From positions 66,560,946-66,624,945 of the forward strand of contig OX465291.1 of assembly GCA_949987695.1 (NCBI GenBank): 64,000 nucleotides of DNA, given 5' to 3'. The DNA comes from Merzomyia westermanni (taxonomy: Eukaryota > Arthropoda > Insecta > Diptera > Tephritidae). A program made the position numbers and the translations under genes. This document shows, one piece after another, positions 46,190 to 57,392 of the stretch. The notes under the pieces were generated by a model. The model saw nothing but the letters and a program-made list of their open reading frames with translations, searched no databases and was not told the DNA's origin. How positions within the stretch are numbered: the first letter of the stretch is position 1; every line of letters begins with the position of its first letter.

Positions 46190-46620
46190 CAAAACACTTA
46201 GCTATTTTTTAAGAAAATAGTATGATCCACAAAAAATGTCTTATGACGTTTCTCGATAAATTATCTCAATCAATAGTTATTGGACGTCAAAGTTATATTC
46301 AGTCTCAATTTATTCCTTATCTTGACAATCTTCCCATGGGCCCAGTTTATGAATTAACCGGTTATGGCAACATTACATTTTTTTTTGTAGTTTAGGAAAT
46401 ACATACAAAAGAACAAGGATAACTGGATAAGACTTGTTGAATTTGTTTTAGACTGCTGGAAGGAAATGTTGAAATACCTAGATATGTACGTGTAAAATAC
46501 TTGTTTCATTTGATCCACGAACGATAAATAAAGCAATGCCAATTGAGTAAGACGTGTTTTTTTGGTGCTCTTAAATACTTGGATGCTTTGCTCTAAAACA
46601 ACAGAAATTTGCCTAAAGAT
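46190..46620. other. No gene recognised
   Basis: A+T-rich gap between L2 and the LINE. No supported feature. Confidence 0.4.
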
Positions 46621-46760
46621 TTAAACCTATCAGTGTGCGTGTTTGCTGTGAGCTATTTTGTTGCTGATATTAATTGAATTGCCACTAATATCGTCGTTTT
46701 TTCATCATTTTTGGTAAGCCCGCTGCTGATATTTGTGTATAAATAAATACATAACTAAGC

Positions 46761-47698
46761 ATGTCTGCTACACGGAAAACCACCGCGCGAAAGGCTGCCT
46801 CCCCCGCCAGCACTCCCCTCACGCCATCCACAGCTTTACTCGAAAAAGTAGAAAGGAACTGGAGCAGAAGCCTGAGCAGCGGAGAAATCCCCCACAGAAA
46901 CCTGTTTCACCTCCTAAAACTCCCCTCACGTCTACGTTAACTGCATTTGAGAGTATCGTAGAGAAAAGGTAGAGCAGCAGACGGCGGAGTTGACTGCGGT
47001 AGTCACAAAGTTAGAAGACCGAATAATGCAGAGGATAAGCGAGCTAGCTGCTGAAACTGCGAACGTAACATCTAAATACGCAGAAATAGATAAACGAGTT
47101 ACTGCACTCGAAAATGCTTGTGCAGATGTTCTCACTATCCGCAGTGAGCTTGTAGTATCTAAGGCACAGATTGGCGCCCTGGAAAGCAGCGCAGTCTCTA
47201 CTGATGTGATTATCAACGGGATCCCCCAAGCAGAGGATGAGTATTTGTCAGATGTGTTTATAAAGATTTGCAGAGTAGCTGAGCATAAACCACCTGCTCT
47301 TCGTGATGTTTTTCGGCTACCTGGTACAAAAGGCAATCGACAAAAAAACAATAACTTCTGTCCTATTGTTGTGAAACTTTTCACATCTAATGAGCGTAAC
47401 CAACTCTTAAAGTCTGTGGCTTTATTCTGCAAATCGAGGAAGAGATCAATAGCACTCTCTGACGTTGGACTTGTGGGTTATGGGTCTATTAAATAGACTC
47501 TATTATATGCATGAGAGTTTGCCTAAAGTACAGCGCGAAGTAATGGCGCACGCATCAGAGGTTAGGCGACAGAATTTGCTATTGTCAGCATTCTCAATAC
47601 GTGGGAAAATATTTGTGCGACTTAAGAGTGGAGGTGAAATGCAGCATGTTAGCAGCAGAGCCGAACTGCATGCTCTTATTGGCACCAAACAACATTGA
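46761..47698 (+). pseudogene. LINE ORF1 (coiled coil + RNA-binding), frameshifted
   Basis: ATG at 46761 (MSATRKTTARKAASPASTPL), a basic, Pro/Ser/Thr-rich N-terminus. After frame changes, 46990-47496 has a heptad-rich region (VVTKLEDRIMQRISELAAET, EIDKRVTALENACADVL) that should form a coiled coil. Then come VIINGIPQAEDE, VFRLPGTKGNR and PIVVKLFTSNERNQLL, the pattern of an RRM-like domain of LINE ORF1 proteins. The last part (YMHESLPKVQREVMAHA, FSIRGKIFVRL) is in a shifted frame ending at 47698. Such proteins package LINE RNA. At least two shifts are present. Confidence 0.75.
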
Positions 47699-49916
47699 CA
47701 ATCGTTAGTATGAAGTGTGTCATGTGTGTATAACACTGTAAACTAGTTTTAATTTATTTACAATTTAAGTTAGTAGCAAGTTTTTTCTCTTTTCTTCTTT
47801 TCTATTTTCTCTTCACTCACTGCATGCCCGCCTTCATGTGTTTATGCGTGCGGGTAATTCTTCTGCTTCTGTTCTATTCTCAAATGTCTTCCCTCTGCCC
47901 TGCATTCTTCTTCTTCTTCTTCACTTCTTTGTTAAATTGCAATCGTATTTTATCTCTGTTGTGTTGTTTGGTTTTTGCATTACATGAATTTTGTAGTTGC
48001 TTCTTCTTAGTCTCGGTTTCATGGATTTAAACCCCGCTAGGACGTCTGCCTCCAGCATTAGTTATAACCATAAGACTGTAATTAATATTTTATGTCAGCA
48101 ATTTACTGGCCTGAATGTGGTACATTTTAATGCGCGCAGTCTTAATAGTGAAAAGTTGGACTATATTAGGGATATTTTTGGAGGATCAGGGGCTGCCATC
48201 ATTTGTGTCTCGGAAACTCGGTTTAGCCCCGTGATTTTTGATGTTCAATGTAGTACTCCTGGCTTTAATATGATTCGGCATGACCGCAGATGCAATTTAT
48301 TGCAGGTCTACTCTGGCAATAAAAACTTTAGCAGTATCAAATGAATCTGACACTGAATTTCTTATTGTAGAAGTTTCAGATAACATCACTAAAATACTAG
48401 TTTCCTGTGTATATAATCCTAATAAATGTTGTATGTTGGATTCGTTTTTTGTTGAGTTATCTGTGTACTTGATTGAATATGAGCGCTATGTTATATGTGG
48501 TGATTTTAGTGTGAACCTTCTTGTGAACGATTCCCATGCAATTAAACTACTTGACCATGTATGTACATGCTGCAGGACTTACTGTGATTAACAGATTCGT
48601 ACCAGCAAGATATGTCCTAAAAATTTACCAAATGTTCTTTATATCGGATCATGACCTAGTATTTTGTTCACTAGATGTGTAGTTCAATTGTCCGCCTAAT
48701 ACTAGTAATGTTGTGTATCGTGATTTGAAGTCTGTAAACGTTAGTGATCTCCATTGTAGTGGCTTGAATGTTAAATGGGCTGAATGTTGGTTTTTTGAGA
48801 GTGTCGACCAAAAACTCGATTTTTTGAATAAAACATTGATTAAATTATTCAATGAACATGTTCCCCTTCGCACTGTCAATTCCCTGAACAAATCTTGTCC
48901 AGTGTATAGCAATAAAGTGAGGTCAGCTATTAAAACTCGTAACAAACTTTATGGCAGATGGAGAAGAATAAGAACTGCGTTCGCTTGGCTACAGTATGAA
49001 GTTGCAAGAAACAAGCAACTACCATAATAAGAAACTCGAAGCGATGGTACTGTGAGGCCAAACTGAATGCATCCCTGCCAGCAAAAGACCTCTGGAAAAA
49101 TCTGAAAAAGCTGAATGTGCATGGAAAAGTTGAAGATGTGTGCAAAATTTCTCCAGATATTCTCAATGACTATTTCACAAGTGCTAGCAGGAATATGCAC
49201 AGGTCCCCAAATCTAGAATTTGTCGATAATTTCAGTCCAACTGAAAAATTTCAATTTGAGGGAGTAACTGAGTCTGACGTTCTTAAATGATGGGATATCC
49301 CTTAGGTTTGTGAAACTAGTGTTGCCTTTTGTATTAGGAACTCTTACTCATGTTATAAATCACTGCTTCACAACTGCGTATTTTCCTACGGAGTGGAAAA
49401 AGGCTGTCAAGGCACCAATCCCTGTGATTATAGACCAATCAGTATTTTGCCAGCCTTTTTGAAAATATGTGAGTCCCTAATGGCAACGAAAATTTCCACT
49501 TTCATTAAAAGGAATAATTTGCTATCCCCCTCACAATCAGGTTTTAAACCTAAGCACAGCTGCTCAACAGCTATGATGAAAGTAATGGATGACATAAGGA
49601 TACCGTTCGATAATGGACATCTCACTCTTCTTTGCCTTCTTGACTTTTCTAAGGGTTTTGATTTGGTAAATCATGACCTCCTTTGTAAAAAACTGAAATA
49701 CGTTTTTGGGTTTTCAGACAACCCTCTTAAACTTATGGCAAGCTACCTTGCTGGAAGAACTCAAAAGGTGACCTGCAATAATGAATCATCGATGCCTAGT
49801 ATCGTTAGCACTGTTCTTCTGTTCTTGGTCCGCGTTTGTTTAGTCTTTTTGTAAATGTTGTATTCTCTGTCTGTCAGTACGTTAATGCCCACGCTTTTGC
49901 TGATGACCTTCAGCTA

Positions 49917-51216
49917 AAGGGTGTTTTTTTAGGGGTATAGAACTTCGAATTGAAATAAAACACAAGAAAATCGTTTTAAGGTCCATCAATTTGGCTTTAT
50001 TGGAAGGATAATTTTATGCCATTAATGTTTAAATATGATTTCGGGCATGTGGCCGCCGCGGCTGGCTCGAATAAAGCCAATTCTACAGGTCCAATTTTCA
50101 ACCACTTTTTCGAGCATATGGGGCCGTATGTCGGCAATAACGCCACGAATGTTGGCTTACAATTCCCCTAACGTTTCTGGTTTGTTGGTGTAGACGAGCG
50201 ACTTCACATATCCCCAAAGAAAATAATCCAATGGTGTCAAATCACACGACCTTGGTGGCCAATTGACAGGTCCATTCCGCGAAATTATGCGCTCATCGAA
50301 TGTTTCCTTCAATAAATCGATTGTGACGTGCGCTGTGTGGCATGTAGCGCCGTCTTGTTGGAACCACAACTCATCCACATTCATGCCATCCAATTCGGGA
50401 ACAAAATAGTCGGTTATCATGGCTCTATACCGGTCTCCATTAACGGTAGCTGCCTCTCCAGCATTATTGCGGAAGAAGTATGGCCCAATGACTCCACCAG
50501 CCCATAGAGCACACCAAACAGTCAGTTTTTGTGGATGTAATGGCGTTTCAAGGGTCTCATATGGATTCTCTTCACTCCAAATGCGGCAATTTTGCTTGTT
50601 GACGTAGCCATTCAACCAAAAATGAGCCTCATCACTGAACAAAATTTTGCGATGAAAATCAGCATCGAAATCAATCTCATTTTCGGCCCATACACCAAAA
50701 TCACGACGCATTGCATGGTCTCGCGGCTTTAATTCTTGCACAAGCTGGATCTTGTAAGGTCGCAAGCCAAGATCTTTGCGCAAAATCTTCCATAAAGTTG
50801 ATGGACAAAGCTCCAATTGCTGTGCACGGTGGCGAATCGATTCATTCGGGTCCTCTTCAACACTTTGCTCTACAGCGGCAATTGTTTCTTCGGTGCGCAC
50901 TGTTCGACGTCTCTGCGGATGCGTATTATCACATAGAGTAAACGTAGTGCGAAAACGATCCATGGTTAACCGAATTAATTGCTCTGATGGACGATTATGT
51001 CGACCATAAAATGGACGGAGCTCACGGTAAACTTCGCGAACTGAACCATTATTTTCGAAATAAATTTGCACGATTTGCAAGCGTTGTTCTTTTGTCAACC
51101 TGTTCATGAAATGGCAAACCAAACTGAACATAAATGACATTAGAGTTGCCAGATTTGACCACAAAATGCCAGTTTTATCTCTATTCGAAAAACAAACCTG
51201 TAAAAAAAACACCCTG
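49917..51216 (-). mobile_element. DD41D mariner, copy 1, inserted in the LINE
   Basis: 1.30 kb flanked by TA (49915-49916 and 51217-51218). Ends are AAGGGTGTTTTTTTA and, inverted, CAGGGTGTTTTTTTTACAGG. It splits the LINE reading DDLQL|... The near-identical copy 2 lies in opposite orientation at 56087-57390; by eye fewer than ten or so differences were noticed. Confidence 0.93.
50022..51107 (-). pseudogene. DD41D mariner transposase with one nonsense codon
   Basis: Start at the ATG at 51107 (MNRLTKEQRLQIVQIYFEN). The frame is open to GELEANIRG-equivalent position, where GAA is TAA at 50157-50159. Beyond the stop the frame continues to the normal end at 50022, so 316 of 361 residues would be made. 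Motifs are as in copy 2. The three catalytic Asp precede the stop, but the last 45 residues would be missing. Confidence 0.9.
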
Positions 51217-52289
51217 TATATCTGTCTTGTCGTGTTGGTCTTGTGGAGTATTTGTGTTACAAAATTAACTGTGATCTTTCTGCGATTTCACAATGGGCCT
51301 CTGATAATTGCCTTTGTCTAAATGCTTCTAAGTCGTATGTGTTGCCGATAAGTAATAGTGTGGCTCACGTGGAAGACATTCCAAAATTGTGTATTGGCAA
51401 CAGCGCTTTAACATTTACTGAGAAGGTACGAAACTTGGGAGTTATTGTGAATTCCTCGTTGAGTTGCTCTGACCACACATTAATAAACTAGTTAGTAAAC
51501 CAGTTAGTAATGTGTATATTATTCTACGAAGATTGCGTATGTCATCTTCATTTACGCCGTTAGAGACGAGAAAGAAATTAGCTATCCAACTTATCTTGCC
51601 CCATATTACGTACTCTGAGCTTGTATATAGCAAACTGGATTCTATATCTTCCCACAAAATTGATGTTGCTTTCAATAACGTTACGCGTTACGTTTATGGT
51701 ATAAAGAGATATGACCATATCTCCGTTTGGAAAACTAAAATTTTTGGGATGCACCATTTTTGATTGCCTGGCGGCAAGAAATTGCATATTTGTTTACAAA
51801 CTTCTTGAATACAAAACCCCAGGGTACCTTTACGAGAAACTAACACCAACAAGGTCTAAAAGACATCATAGCCTGATCATTCCTAAATACTCCTATTTGT
51901 CCTCATCAAGATTGTTCTTTGTAAATGCAGTGAGGCTCTGGAATTCCACTCAAGTGCAACTACAAAAGGGTAATACACAATTACTTTAATTCTACAGGGT
52001 GATAATCATTGCGATTTAACTGGTTGATTTTCTTCTTTTGTCTGTCCTTTTCTATACTGTAACTTGATCCTCGACCTAGTTGAAAATTTAAAATAAAAAA
52101 ACACAATTGTATTTAAGAACACGTAACATCTTGCTTACTGGTTATAATATTAGCTTTAAGATTCATTTAATTTTTATAGATTTAATGTTTAAATTTGTTC
52201 AATTTCCATTAAGCTGATGTATTTTAAAAGACATAAGTCTTACAATACGCCCTTGTGTTCTAAATTAATAAATAAATAAATGAAAAATA

Positions 52290-53400
52290 GATGAGCTTTT
52301 GCTTTTCGAAAAAAAATTTCTTTCTTTACAAAGTTTTAGCTACGGTAACTAAATAAGTTGCTTTCTTGTTCGTGTGGCAAAGTAATTCTCATAATTGTGT
52401 TATTGCTAATTGGCACCTACTTATCAAAGCACGACAATCAGTAGTCGACAGATACGTTTAAAAAAGTGATACAACGCGAGTAGTGCTTTAATAAAATGAA
52501 GCCTGCAAAAAAATATCTTCTTTAGGTTTTGATAAATTCAAAGAATTTACAGGAATGTCTGCATCCAGGTTTTGAACAGACCGTGTTAGTTTATATACAA
52601 AGCTTTATGAGCTGTTATTTACAACTCTCCTTGAAGAGGGTATCGTTTTAGGGGCTCCACTACCCATCCAACTTTAACTTCCCATTTCATTGGCTTCAAC
52701 CAAATGGTTCCGAAGCTGTGGTTTCCAAGAGTATCATTTCTATATTCATATGTATTTATGCATAAATATTTAATTTGAATTCAATTTATAAGAATTTATA
52801 TCATACATAAATTATGTATATTTTCTTAGAGATTTTGCAACGAAAAAAACTTACATAACAAATTGAATTGAATATCAAATGCCACACACGTTGTGGACCA
52901 CAAAATTGTTTTCACGCATTTATGAACGTGATTGAGTTTTCCAAATACAAATCACCGCCACCAAAATCTAACTGGAGGCACATGTTATGCTGCTGTCAAA
53001 AAGGCCTATAGACATGCTTATATGCATACTTAATCTTAATACAACGTTCATTTTGAAGCATCCCTGCATTAAAGTATTCAGCCTTTTGGAAAAAACTGGT
53101 GTAGAACTGGAATCTTTGATGTATATAGTATTAGTCCGCAAAGCTCAGACTTGACAGAAAACCTGCAGTTACAGAACAGGAGGAAATGAAATCTAAAATA
53201 AGTTTTTATAAGTCGTCTTTCGACCAGACTTACATAATACCACAAGAAATGGTTTTAGGGTTAAATATTTGTATTTTACTGCTAACATTGAAATTCAAAT
53301 ATTTTTACCATAGTTATAAAAATTGTTGAAAGACACTTAAAATTTTTGTAATTTTTAATTTAATTTTTTTCAATGGAACGTTTAAGTATATTTTATTTTT
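52290..53400. other. No gene recognised
   Basis: A+T-rich sequence. No supported feature. Confidence 0.45.
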
Positions 53401-54120
53401 AATTTTTCATTTCAATTTGTTTTTATTTTTTTAATATTTTATTTTATGTGCATTTATATATTTTATTTTATTATTTTTTTATTTAGTTTTATTGTAATTT
53501 AATTAAATTTTATTTTATTTTTTAAGTTTATTTTATGTAATTTTATTTTATTTGATTTGTTTTTTATTGTATTCATTTCATTTCATTTCATTTTATTTTA
53601 TTTTATATATTATTCTTTATGAGCTCTAGGCCTATTTTAAATAAAACAACTGGATTTGTTGTTAATATTTATTTTCAATATTTCGACCTTAATCTGAGGT
53701 CATCATCAGGAGTATTAAGCAATGCTTTAAAGACAAAATAAAATAGGCCTAGAGCTCATAAAGAATAATATATATATTTATTAACCGCCAATAAACAAAT
53801 TAATTATTTTATTTTATTTTATTTTATTTTATTTTATTTTATTTTATTTCATCTTATTTTATTTATTTATTTTATTTTAATTTATTTTATTTTATTTTAT
53901 GTTATTTTATTTTATTTTATTTTATTTTATTTTATTTTATTTTATTTTATTTTATTTTATTTCATCTTATTTTATTTTCTTTATTTTATTTTATTTTTGT
54001 TTTATTTTATCTTATTTTATTTTATTTTATTCTATTTGATTTTATTTTAATTAATTTTTTATTATTTTATTTTATTTTATTTCATTTTGTTTTACTTTAT
54101 TTTATTTTATTTTATTTTGT
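53400..54120 (+). repeat. TTTTA-type microsatellite array
   Basis: Long runs of TTTTA units with variants (TTTTAA, TTTCA, TTTTG). They are densest at 53800-54120 and are interrupted by the palindromic element at 53605-53776. Confidence 0.95.
53605..53776. mobile_element. Short palindromic element with ribozyme-like centre
   Basis: Inverted arms of about 34 bp (53605-53638 and 53738-53776) share ATATTATTCTTTATGAGCTC and TAGGCCTATTTTA. The centre, on the minus strand, contains CTGATGA-T-GACCT-CAGATTA-AGGTC-GAAA (53681-53709). The arms lie inside the TTTTA array. Class unknown. Confidence 0.6.
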
Positions 54121-55025
54121 ACTTTTATTGAAAATATTTTGTTTTTGATTTTTTTTAATACTAACCTAAACGAAAACAAGCTTTTGAAGAGAACACTAGT
54201 ATTATATGTATAGTATATATATAGTTTTGTAGTATCCCTATTACTTTCAATTTGCCGATAACATATCACTTGAATTACTTGCTCCTAACCAGCGTGTGCC
54301 ATCACAAACATTCTGAGATAGGGTAATGTTTCTTTCCTTTCGTTCGTTTTTCGTTTCGTTTTTAACTGGTACAAGAATATCCACATTTCAGTACTGAGTA
54401 GCTTATTCAACTTATCACATTGCTTTAAAAAAACGATTGGCTTGAAAAATAAGACAGCTGTATGACTATTTGGGCTAAATATTTATACAAATACTTGAAG
54501 GCGGTAATTTATCTGAATACTGGGATACCAAGGCAAACAGCATAATTCGGAGCATGGTGCAAAAGTAACAGAAAACACGTAAAGAAATTGGCAAGATGTA
54601 TGGTGAGTACATAAATGGCAAAATGTGTTTCGAATTGTGAAAGGGTTTCATTGGCGGCTACAGCGAGTTCCAACAAACTGATATGCATGACTAATTTTAG
54701 TGCGAAATTTAAATTTAAAAGCTGGGAAGTAACCCTATTTTGTTCATGAATATATTTTTGTAAGTAGGTGCTTTAAGCGCAAGTAAATACGGCTGCAACG
54801 AACTGTTGTAAAATTTCCCAAGAATTTACTCATCCGCTTCTTTTCCATTTTTCGGCCATCAAGCAAATAAAGACTAATCTCTTAGTTACAACACACCATT
54901 TGCTACGGTTCACAACTAAGGCTTAGTAGAAATTAATGTGATCAAGTTTGACTCATTAATCCCGCAAACCCACGAATAAAAGGTGTCAATACCGAAATCC
55001 GAAGAACGGTCCACCAACACCAACT
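54121..55025. other. No gene recognised
   Basis: A+T-rich; no supported feature. Confidence 0.4.
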
Positions 55026-55029
55026 GGAA

Positions 55030-56084
55030 AAATAGAAACAACATCTTAAAGCATTCACCTCTCAGGCAGTTTAGGCAAACTGAAGCCTACAGTTAAGGCC
55101 TTGTCAAATTAGAGAAACTACAACGACAAAAGAGAAATATAGATACGCCTATTGCGGTCACTGTCTCTGGGGTCATGGAAGCCCAGACGACATCGCCATT
55201 AAGATTACGAGAGACCTGAGAAACCAGGGCCAAAGCGTGCCAATTTATTGCTCACTTACTTCAGAAAATCGTATAGCCCGATATCTGTCAAACCGACAGT
55301 TCTACCTACTTAATACACAGCAAAACTTGCACTTGACCAACCACCAACATGGCTTTGGTAAATTAACCGTCAACCATAGGACGTTCTTTGTGATACTTGA
55401 GTTATCCAAAGCTTTTGATTCTGTAAATTACGCTACGCTCTTTCAATATCTAAAGGAATATACGCTTTTAGCTGGCTTTAAAAGGTTATTGGTAAACGTT
55501 GGTAGTATATTGATTTCGATGATTCCTTGATTATTAAACCAGGGTTCGCTCACTATAAAGCCAAATAAACACACGCAAAAATAATTTAGCAAATAGCTAG
55601 TTTTTAATTTAAGAGTTTGGTAACTTCACAGTAGTTAACTGAACAACACTTGAAAATAAACTGATCAACCTGCCTTGCTTGGTGGTGAGAGCGTTATTAA
55701 GCTAGGGATGGTATGTGCTTGATAATATTCGCCACAATATATTGATGCCAGGTAAAAACCTTAAAGAAATAGAAAAGGAGTCAGTAGTTGCCTTAACAAG
55801 TCGCTGCCTGTGAACCTCGTTATTAACATTCAACCACCTGAAGTAGTTGGTAGTAGAAGAGCGGCCTTAACAGGGAGACTCAAGTCATTCTAGCTCAACT
55901 TTCAGCTGGATATTATAACCTATACAGACTCATACTCCCATTATACCAAATACATGCCTGCATTCGTTATGTCTTCCTTATGACACCAACATCTCTTCAA
56001 TCTTTGAATAGAATTTTGGTTCAACTTTGTTCAAACTGTCATTCTCTTGGGCAGGACAACCTCGGGGTATGTTTGTGGTTTATA
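55030..56084 (+). pseudogene. Jockey-like LINE relic (RT and C-terminal pieces)
   Basis: 55237-55530 reads RIARYLSNRQFYLLNTQQN, NHQHGFGKLTVNHRTFF and VILELSKAFDSVNYATLF. This is the Jockey-type RT pattern HQHGFRK...LLDLSKAFDTVNH with the first catalytic Asp kept. Near 55850-56075 another frame has RPSLPRETQVILAQLSAGYY and then SLQSLN, the C-terminal phrase of Jockey-like ORF2 (LPRxTRxxLAQLRSGY). There are many stops. The DD41D mariner copy 2 is inserted at its end. Confidence 0.7.
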
Positions 56085-56086
56085 TA

Positions 56087-57390
56087 CAGGGTGTTTTTTT
56101 TACAGGTTTGTTTTTCGAATAGAGATAAAACTGGCATTTTGTGGTCAAATCTGGCAACTCTAATGTGATTTATGTTCAGTTTGGTTTGCCATTTTATCAT
56201 GAACAGGTTGACAAAAGAACAACGCTTGCAAATCGTGCAAATTTATTTCGAAAATAATGGTTCAGTTCGCGAAGTTTACCGTGAGCTCCGTCCATTTTAT
56301 GGTCGACATAATCGTCCATCAGAGCAATTAATTCGGTTAACCATGGATCGTTTTCGCACTACGTTTACTCTATGTGATAATACGCATCCGCAGAGACGTC
56401 GAACAGTGCGCACCGAAGAAACAATTGCCGCTGTAGAGCAAAGTGTTGAAGAGGACCCGAATGAATCGATTCGCCACCGTGCACAGCAATTGGAGCTTTG
56501 TCCATCAACTTTATGGAAGATTTTGCGCAAAGATCTTGGCTTGCGACCTTACAAGATCCAGCTTGTGCAAGAATTAAAGCCGCGAGACCATGCAATGCGT
56601 CGTGATTTTGGTGTATGGGCCGAAAATGAGATTGATTTCGATGCTGATTTTCATCGCAAAATTTTGTTCAGTGATGAAGCTCATTTTTGGTTGAATGGCT
56701 ACGTCAACAAGCAAAATTGCCGCATTTGGAGTGAAGAGAATCCACATGAGACCCTTGAAACGCCATTACATCCACAAAAACTGACTGTTTGGTGTGCTCT
56801 ATGGGCTGGTGGAGTCATTGGGCCATACTTCTTCCGCAATAATGCTGGAGAGGCAGCTACCGTTAATGGAGACCGGTATAGAGCCATGATAACCGACTAT
56901 TTTGTTCCCGAATTGGATGGCATGAATGTGGATGAGTTGTGGTTCCAACAAGACGGCGCTACATGCCACACAGCGCACGTCACAATCGATTTATTGAAGG
57001 AAACATTCGATGAGCGCATAATTTCGCGGAATGGACCTGTCAATTGGCCACCAAGGTCGTGTGATTTAACACCATTGGATTATTTTCTTTGGGGATATGT
57101 GAAGTCGCTCGTCTACACCAACAAACCAGAAACGTTAGGGGAATTGGAAGCCAACATTCGTGGCGTTATTGCCGACATACGGCCCCATATGCTCGAAAAA
57201 GTGGTTGAAAATTGGACCTGTAGAATTGGCTTTATTCGAGCCAGCCGCGGCGGCCACATGCCCGAAATCATATTTAAGCATTAATGGCATAAAATTATCC
57301 TTCCAATAAAGCCAAATTGATGGACCTTAAAACGATTTTCTTGTGTTTTATATCAATTCGAAGTTCTATACCCCTAAAAAAAACACCCTT
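56087..57390 (+). mobile_element. DD41D mariner, copy 2, apparently intact
   Basis: 1,304 bp between TA dinucleotides (56085-56086 and 57391-57392). Left end CAGGGTGTTTTTTTTACAGG; right end, inverted, AAGGGTGTTTTTTTTAGGGG. It carries one uninterrupted transposase gene and a long 3' non-coding part. Catalytic spacing places it with the DD41D (rosa-type) mariners, which I recall as first described from Ceratitis rosa. Confidence 0.95.
56199..57284 (+). CDS. DD41D mariner transposase, intact reading frame
   Basis: 361 residues from the ATG at 56199 (MNRLTKEQRLQIVQIYFEN); upstream in-frame codons to 56172 are less likely, since the HTH begins here. Layout: helix-turn-helix region, about residues 1-110 (GSVREVYRELRPFYGRHNR; ESIRHRAQQLELCPSTLWKI); catalytic domain with ILFSDEAHFWLNGYV (first Asp), DELWFQQDGATCHTA (second) and SCDLTPLDYFLWGYVKS (third). 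Exactly 41 residues separate the last two. It ends GHMPEIIFKH. No stop or frameshift. The enzyme would cut and paste the element at TA sites in the nucleus. All features needed for activity appear present; whether it is active is unknown. Copy 1 at 50 kb differs by a nonsense codon. Confidence 0.92.
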   Translation: MNRLTKEQRLQIVQIYFENNGSVREVYRELRPFYGRHNRPSEQLIRLTMDRFRTTFTLCDNTHPQRRRTVRTEETIAAVEQSVEEDPNESIRHRAQQLELCPSTLWKILRKDLGLRPYKIQLVQELKPRDHAMRRDFGVWAENEIDFDADFHRKILFSDEAHFWLNGYVNKQNCRIWSEENPHETLETPLHPQKLTVWCALWAGGVIGPYFFRNNAGEAATVNGDRYRAMITDYFVPELDGMNVDELWFQQDGATCHTAHVTIDLLKETFDERIISRNGPVNWPPRSCDLTPLDYFLWGYVKSLVYTNKPETLGELEANIRGVIADIRPHMLEKVVENWTCRIGFIRASRGGHMPEIIFKH

Positions 57391-57392
57391 TA

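Larger units (their letters stand above)
48021..51988 (+). pseudogene. LINE ORF2 (endonuclease + reverse transcriptase), broken
   Basis: The APE-type endonuclease begins after MDLNPARTS: VVHFNARSLNSEKLDYI, IICVSETRF, SCVYNPNKC, YVICGDFSVNLL (the usual GDFN has S) and ISDHDLVF, spread over at least three frames. The reverse transcriptase has YRPISILPAFLKICE, SQSGFKPKHSC, LLDFSKGFDLVNHDLL (first catalytic Asp), SSVLGPRLFS and NAHAFADDLQL (catalytic FADD). The mariner insertion follows immediately. Beyond it come LSAISQWASDN.CLNASKS and a C-terminal domain (VRNLGVIVNSSLS, PHITYSELVYSKLDSIS, NVTRYVYGIKRYDHISVW) ending at 51988. Confidence 0.8.
46625..52285 (+). mobile_element. Non-LTR retrotransposon with ORF1 and ORF2, interrupted
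   Basis: It begins near TATCAGTGTGCGTGTTTGCTG and ends with a short (AAAT)n tail at about 52260-52281. ORF1 (46761-47698) and ORF2 (48021-51988) both lie on the plus strand; the DD41D mariner at 49917-51216 sits inside ORF2. Without it the element is about 4.35 kb, a normal LINE length. EN-then-RT order and FADD box are visible. I lean to a Jockey/CR1-type clade on the C-terminal phrases, but the clade is not settled. Several frameshifts and stops make it inactive. Confidence 0.85.

Noticed and set aside
47824..48030. Hydrophobic Phe/Leu/Cys-rich frame between LINE ORF1 and ORF2
   Set aside because: Arises from a TTC/CTT-rich untranslated stretch; no membrane-protein family recognised.
53681..53709. 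Firm hammerhead ribozyme annotation
   Set aside because: Extra base before stem II and no convincing stem I; kept only as an observation.
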